Assembly (NCBI GenBank): GCA_045633565.1
Contig: JAZQYO010000026.1
Location: 1-64,000, forward strand
Direction: 5' to 3'
Origin: RGIG7450 sp045633565
Lineage (GTDB): Bacteria; Bacillota; Clostridia; RUG12999
DNA length: 64,000 nucleotides
Shown here: positions 59,852 through 64,000 of the stretch, in pieces
Position numbering within the stretch: the first letter of the stretch is position 1
Layout: every line of letters starts with the position of its first letter
Notes under the pieces: generated by a model
What the model saw: the letters and a program-made list of their open reading frames with translations, nothing else
The model's database searches: none
What the model was told of the DNA's origin: nothing
Position numbers and translations under genes: made by a program

Positions 59852-60945
59852 ATTATCATCATACATGCGGTAAGAATAATTACAAAGCCGAAGTTGAACA
59901 CTGAAAACCATGCGATATACCTAAGTCCGCCCCCGGGATTATGTTTAACATATTCCCTGAAGGTTATAAGACTTGCAAGAGATGCAATAAGCGTCCCTGC
60001 ACCGCCGATGTTTACACCCAAAAGCAAATCCCTGTAGTTTTCAGTAAACTGGGACAGCAGTATTGCCGAGGGTACATTGCTTATAACCTGACAGGACAGG
60101 ATGGAGAAAATCAGCGTGCTTTTATCAAGCAGGAAGGAGAAAAACTCTCTTACCACTCCAATCCTTGCCATGTTTCCTGAAAATATAAAGAAAAAAACAA
60201 AGGTTAAAAGCAGTGGATAGTCCACCGATTTAAGTGCTTTTCGGTCAAACAGCACAAGCGCAAACGGAATCACTATCAGCCCTGCTATATAAGAAATTCC
60301 TCGGAATACAATGGCAATTGAAAGTGCAAAAAGCAGCAGATAAACAGCCGTTCTCCACGGACTTAAAGCTATTTTTTCGTCTGAAATTTCAAGCGGTTCT
60401 GGTTTTACAAAAAGGCAACACACCGTTATAATTACAATGGAAATTATAAAAGGCGGTGCCATAATGGACATAAATTCGCCTGCCGGAATTTCAAATTTTG
60501 TGTAAAGATAAAGATTTTGCGGATTGCCGAAAGGTGTCAGCATTCCGCCAAGATTTGCGGCAATATTCTGCATAATACAGGTGAACGCCATGTACCTTTG
60601 TTTACCACTCGTGGTCAGCACAAAATAGCCCAGAGGAAGAAATGTGAGTAGCGCCATGTCGTTGGCAATAAGCATAGAGCCAATAAAAGTTATGTAAACA
60701 AGAGCGAGTATCGCCATCCGTGCATTTTTGAAAAGGCGGACAATTTTCCGTGCAAGCATGTAGAAAAAATTAATATTTTTCAGTGCGCACACCACCGCCA
60801 GCACGCAAAAAAGGCAGGTGAGCGTCTTAAAATCAAAGTAGCTCACGTACCCTCCATCGGGCGGGATTATAAATGCCGTTATGATTGCAGCAAACATTGC
60901 CACTATCATAACAACATTTTTCTTGACAAAATTTTTTATAATCAT
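59845..60945 (-). CDS. SLC13-type anion permease
   Basis: A 366-residue protein with about ten helices, similar to the SLC13/ArsB-NhaD (CitMHS) superfamily: IANDMALLTFLPLGYFVL and NIAANLGGMLTPFGNPQNLYLY form the first conserved hairpin, VISNVPSAILLSQFT and GVNIGGAGTLIASLASLITF the second. It is shorter than most members but has both signature repeats. It probably moves dicarboxylates or another anion with Na+ or H+. It is 13 bp downstream of the DMT exporter gene. Confidence 0.88.
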   Translation of the reverse strand: MIIKNFVKKNVVMIVAMFAAIITAFIIPPDGGYVSYFDFKTLTCLFCVLAVVCALKNINFFYMLARKIVRLFKNARMAILALVYITFIGSMLIANDMALLTFLPLGYFVLTTSGKQRYMAFTCIMQNIAANLGGMLTPFGNPQNLYLYTKFEIPAGEFMSIMAPPFIISIVIITVCCLFVKPEPLEISDEKIALSPWRTAVYLLLFALSIAIVFRGISYIAGLIVIPFALVLFDRKALKSVDYPLLLTFVFFFIFSGNMARIGVVREFFSFLLDKSTLIFSILSCQVISNVPSAILLSQFTENYRDLLLGVNIGGAGTLIASLASLITFREYVKHNPGGGLRYIAWFSVFNFGFVIILTACMMIIK

Positions 60946-60958
60946 AGCTTTTTGAACT

Positions 60959-61876
60959 TTATCCTTCTTTTTTATAATTCAGCATTATTATACCGGTGGA
61001 CACAAGAACAAGTGTGATTATCAGATTAAGCGGAGCAACTGTGCTTTCTTCTGCAAGCATAAGGTTTGACAGAATTACACCGAACACGGGAGTCATAAAG
61101 GTATAGATTGTAACTTTAGATACCGCATTGAATTTAAGGAGTACGCCCCAAAGCGAGTATGCAACCGCAGATAAAAAAGCAAGGTAAACAATCACGCCTA
61201 CTGCAGCCATACTGTCGAATTTAACCATTCCGCCGGACAGTGCACCCACAAGAATCATTACAAGTCCGCCCATAAAGAACTGGTAGCCGCTTATGATAAC
61301 CGGGTCCTCAAATTTTGAGTAGCGTTTTGACAAAACCGAGGATGTTGCCGATGCAATCGCAGAGAAGATTACAAATGCGTCACCGGTGAAATTCATATTA
61401 AAATCAAGACCATTTAAGTTAACAAGTACAATCCCCGCAAATCCGATTATGCAGGCGAAAATCTTTTTGAACGTAACCTTTTCAAGTCTGAATAAAAAAC
61501 CTGCAATTAAAACTGCAAAAAAAGCAGTCGACCCACTTGCAATTGTGCCTTTAACGCCCGTTGTGTTGGAAAGTCCTATATAGAAAAATATGTATTGGAT
61601 AACCGTCTGAAAAGCAGCTACATTTGCCACTTTAAGAAGGTTTTCTTTTTTCGGCAGCAAAAATTCTCTTCTTGCTATGCTGTAGATTATAACCGTTAAA
61701 ATGCCGGCAAGGGTAAATCTTATCCCCGCAAAAAGGATAGTGGACGAAACTGTCTTTTCAGGCAGTATAAGTTGGTAGCCTATCTTTATAAAAGGTGTTG
61801 CACTTCCCCACAGCGCACAGCACAAAAGTGCAATTATCGCAACAATTATCCGGTTTTTAAATATTTTGCTTTTCAT
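60959..61876 (-). CDS. DMT (EamA) family transporter
   Basis: A 305-residue protein with ten helices and two EamA repeats (CCALWGSATPFIKIGYQLI; SATSSVLSKRYSKFEDPVIISGYQFFMGG). It is probably an exporter of amino acids or other metabolites. The ATG at 61876 behind GGAGAGG is chosen over the longer frame, which overlaps the lipid-kinase gene. It overlaps the end of that gene by about 20 bp. Confidence 0.9.
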   Translation of the reverse strand: MKSKIFKNRIIVAIIALLCCALWGSATPFIKIGYQLILPEKTVSSTILFAGIRFTLAGILTVIIYSIARREFLLPKKENLLKVANVAAFQTVIQYIFFYIGLSNTTGVKGTIASGSTAFFAVLIAGFLFRLEKVTFKKIFACIIGFAGIVLVNLNGLDFNMNFTGDAFVIFSAIASATSSVLSKRYSKFEDPVIISGYQFFMGGLVMILVGALSGGMVKFDSMAAVGVIVYLAFLSAVAYSLWGVLLKFNAVSKVTIYTFMTPVFGVILSNLMLAEESTVAPLNLIITLVLVSTGIIMLNYKKEG

Positions 61877-62816
61877 TTTTCCTCTCCGTAATTTTACTTT
61901 CTGTGTATTTTTTCGGAACAACAAAGTTAACTGCCGACGGCACAATTTCAAACTCAGTTCTTCCGGCTGTTATAATCTCTCCGTCAATGCAGATTTTCAT
62001 TTCACCGTCAAGCGGAGTTAAAACCACTTTTTTGCATTTGGTATTATGAATCACCTTTTCAATCCCCGCCAGATTTATATGCGTGCCTTTCATATAATGG
62101 GGCAAAAGTGATAAAAATTTCAGCCTTGAAACGTTATAAACAACATTTATATTAATCAGTCCGTCATATATTGAAGCAAGAGGATTGCTCAAAATCCCTC
62201 CACCGCAGTATGAGCCGTTAGCTATAGAGGCGAGCAGCAGTCTGCCACTATAGAACTCTTCATCGTCAATCTCAATTTTTAAATTTGCACCTTTTTTCTT
62301 TATAAGGTTTGCAAAAATAGAAAGAAGATATGCAAACGGGCCCGAAATAAACGGCTTTTTCTTCATATTTGCTGTAAGGTCAGCGACATTGCAGTCAAAC
62401 CCGATGTTGAACATATTAATGCAGTATCCCGACACTTCTTTACCGCCCAAAACAGTTTTGTATTTTATTGCATCACATTTTATCGTGCCTCCGGAAAGCT
62501 GACTTTTTATGTCGGCAAAATCCCCCGCCATTTTAAAATTACGGCAAAAATCATTCCCTGTACCTTTTGGCAACACGCCAATTTGGGCTTCTGTGCAGTC
62601 TGCCAAACCGTTTAACACTTCGCTCAGCGTACCGTCACCACCACAGGCAATAAACCTTGCCGGTCCGTTTTTTTGGCAGTATTCTTTCACAAACCATGTG
62701 GCGTCGCCTTCGCATTTTGTTATGTATATTTCCGCCGACTTTGCGGCATCAGAAATAAGTTTTTCCGTCTCTTTTCCTGTGCCCGCCCTGGGGTTTATAA
62801 CAAAAACTGTTTTCAT
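61857..62816 (-). CDS. Diacylglycerol/lipid kinase family protein (YegS/DgkB type)
   Basis: A 319-residue protein with the catalytic-domain start FVINPRAGTGK, the nucleotide loop ACGGDGTLSEVLNGL, LPKGTGNDFCRNF and a C-terminal beta-sandwich with DGEMKICIDGE. It phosphorylates diacylglycerol or a related lipid at the membrane. The ATG at 62816 behind GGAGGTG is chosen; the longer frame would put the ribosome site inside the gene. Confidence 0.93.
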   Translation of the reverse strand: MKTVFVINPRAGTGKETEKLISDAAKSAEIYITKCEGDATWFVKEYCQKNGPARFIACGGDGTLSEVLNGLADCTEAQIGVLPKGTGNDFCRNFKMAGDFADIKSQLSGGTIKCDAIKYKTVLGGKEVSGYCINMFNIGFDCNVADLTANMKKKPFISGPFAYLLSIFANLIKKKGANLKIEIDDEEFYSGRLLLASIANGSYCGGGILSNPLASIYDGLININVVYNVSRLKFLSLLPHYMKGTHINLAGIEKVIHNTKCKKVVLTPLDGEMKICIDGEIITAGRTEFEIVPSAVNFVVPKKYTESKITERKNEKQNI

Positions 62817-62890
62817 GTGCGGCACCTCCAAAAAACAAATCCTTTTACATTTTATCACAAAATCCATCAGGTTTCAAGGGCATTAGCGGT

Positions 62891-63691
62891 TTACTGTTTC
62901 CTACAGACCTCCGTCAGCATAAATGCATGATTCATCGGACCTGAACCCTTGCCTAAATTGAGCATTGCCGAAAGGGCGCCCGTAATATAATCCTTTGCTC
63001 TCTTTACCGATTCTATAAGGTCAAATCCATTGGCAAGGTTTGATGCAATAGCACTCGAAAGGGTGCATCCTGTTCCGTGGGTGTTTGGATTATCTATTCG
63101 TTTGCTTTTAAACCAATAATAGTCTCCGTTTTCATATAATAGGTCATTGGCATCATTGATGTTGTGACCACCCTTTAACAGAACGACACATCCGTATGCA
63201 TCGCTTAATTTTTCTGCCACAGTCAACATATCATCTTTGCTTTTAATTGAAAGCCCTGATAAAACTTCTGCTTCAGGAATATTCGGCGTAACAATAGTTG
63301 ATATGGGTAAAAGTTCATTTGTTAAAGCCTTTACTGCATCTGCTTTCATAAGCCTCGACCCGCTTGTAGCTACCATAACAGGGTCTACAACTATATTTTT
63401 CGCCTCATAATGTTTTAGTCTGTCAGCTATTACACTTATCAGCTCACTTGAAGGTACCATTCCGATTTTCACCGCATCAGGAAAAATGTCCTCAAATACG
63501 GCGTCAAGCTGCTCGCCTAAAAATTCTGGTGTCACTTTGGAAATAGCTCTTACGCCGGTAGTGTTCTGTGCCGTAAGTGCGGTTATGGCACTCATAGCGT
63601 ACACCCCATTCATGGTCATTGTTTTAATATCTGCCTGAATACCTGCGCCGCCGGAGCAATCACTACCTGCGATTGTTAATGCTGTTTTCAT
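62891..63691 (-). CDS. thiD: Hydroxymethylpyrimidine/phosphomethylpyrimidine kinase
   Basis: A 266-residue ribokinase-fold enzyme with TIAGSDCSGGAGIQADIKT at the start, VVDPVMVATSG, and the catalytic NPNTHGTGCTLSSAIASNLA. It makes HMP-PP for thiamine synthesis in two steps. It overlaps the thiE end by four bases, so the two are one operon. Confidence 0.96.
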   Translation of the reverse strand: MKTALTIAGSDCSGGAGIQADIKTMTMNGVYAMSAITALTAQNTTGVRAISKVTPEFLGEQLDAVFEDIFPDAVKIGMVPSSELISVIADRLKHYEAKNIVVDPVMVATSGSRLMKADAVKALTNELLPISTIVTPNIPEAEVLSGLSIKSKDDMLTVAEKLSDAYGCVVLLKGGHNINDANDLLYENGDYYWFKSKRIDNPNTHGTGCTLSSAIASNLANGFDLIESVKRAKDYITGALSAMLNLGKGSGPMNHAFMLTEVCRKQ

Positions 63692-64000
63692 AATATTCCT
63701 TTCACCGCCTCTTTAATCTCCCGTGCCGCATTTTGGGGGCTATCCGCCTTCATTATGGCTGAAACCACACATATTCCAGCTGTACCAATGCCTTTTAACA
63801 CATCTATATTATCCTTATTTAATCCACCGATAGCGTTGACCGGAATGGGTACGGCACGGCAGATTTTTTCAAGGGTTTGTGTTGAAGTAAGAACCGTTTT
63901 CACCTTTGTGGTGGTGGGGTAAATTGCCCCCACCCCCAGGTAATCTGCACCTTGACGGCAAGCACGGATTGCCTGCGGAACGGTTTTTGCGGTTGCTCCT
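63688..64000 (-). CDS. thiE: Thiamine-phosphate synthase, C-terminal part (cut by window edge)
   Basis: Only the last 103 residues or so lie in the window. The frame is open to the right edge and reads GATAKTVPQAIRACRQGADY followed by LGVGAIYPTTTK, then PIPVNAIGGLNKDNI and GICVVSAIMKADSP, all conserved in ThiE. It joins HMP-PP and thiazole phosphate. An internal GTG (63933) is part of the conserved core and not a start. The 5' end and any TPP riboswitch lie outside. Confidence 0.93.
   Translation of the reverse strand, partial: GATAKTVPQAIRACRQGADYLGVGAIYPTTTKVKTVLTSTQTLEKICRAVPIPVNAIGGLNKDNIDVLKGIGTAGICVVSAIMKADSPQNAAREIKEAVKGIL

Noticed and set aside
1..64000. CRISPR array or cas genes
   Set aside because: No regularly spaced direct repeats and no Cas-like protein were seen.

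Overview
The window looks like a chromosome segment of a spore-forming, low-GC Firmicute of the class Clostridia. The evidence is a tiny spoVM gene, spoVT, the SCIFF peptide with its radical-SAM maturase, a DUF4364 gene, a long Alu-type SRP RNA just upstream of dnaX, a type-A RNase P RNA, ThyX as thymidylate synthase, and strong AGGAGG ribosome sites throughout. No species can be named from the sequence alone.

Layout. 1-6.3 kb: tRNA-Lys, an intracellular-type subtilase, spoVM with a small membrane gene, a structured small RNA with its own promoter and terminator, ybaB-dnaX and the SRP RNA, then an XRE-controlled three-gene membrane operon. 6.4-6.8 kb: a broken DUF559 endonuclease gene framed by inverted repeats. 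6.9-16.2 kb: a leftward run of DNA and nucleotide genes (SNF2 helicase, M18 aminopeptidase, lytic transglycosylase, coaE, polA, tmk, thyX). 16.2-20.0 kb: cell-wall glycan genes (TagA-like transferase, UDP-ManNAc dehydrogenase, GT4) with a DUF4364 gene. 20.2-25.4 kb: spoVT, the SCIFF locus, an Orn/Lys/Arg decarboxylase, rnpB and a CorC-type membrane protein.

25.6-54.65 kb is an AT-rich accessory island beginning beside tRNA-Leu. It carries (a) a retron: promoter, structured RNA with pairing ends, small membrane protein and reverse transcriptase; (b) a TnpV/DUF6809/secreted-protein trio; (c) a 14-gene leftward cluster resembling circular-bacteriocin loci of the AS-48 type, with two tandem 83-residue precursor-like peptides, a SpoIIM/DUF95 protein, two ABC-2 exporters, an HlyD/MacB-type exporter, an SLH protein and an FtsH-type protease, headed by a TetR regulator; (d) between that cluster and a compact tyrosine recombinase, a 260-bp segment bounded by identical inverted 22-bp sites and containing one strong promoter, which reads as an invertible on/off switch in which inversion would also dismantle a terminator; (e) a mobilizable element with a Ser/Thr kinase, sigma factor, DUF6076 protein, RepA-like initiator, MobC, MobP relaxase, ParB and a large serine recombinase.

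54.7-64 kb returns to chromosome-like genes: flavodoxin, acyl-ACP thioesterase, a short PdxR-like regulator divergent from pyridoxamine kinase and an ECF S component, cysteine synthase, an SLC13 permease, a DMT exporter, a lipid kinase, thiD and the end of thiE. Two copies of a roughly 277-bp terminal-inverted-repeat element (1.94 and 55.24 kb) both sit inside the loop of a bidirectional terminator between convergent genes, and an internal hairpin shows compensatory base changes between the copies.
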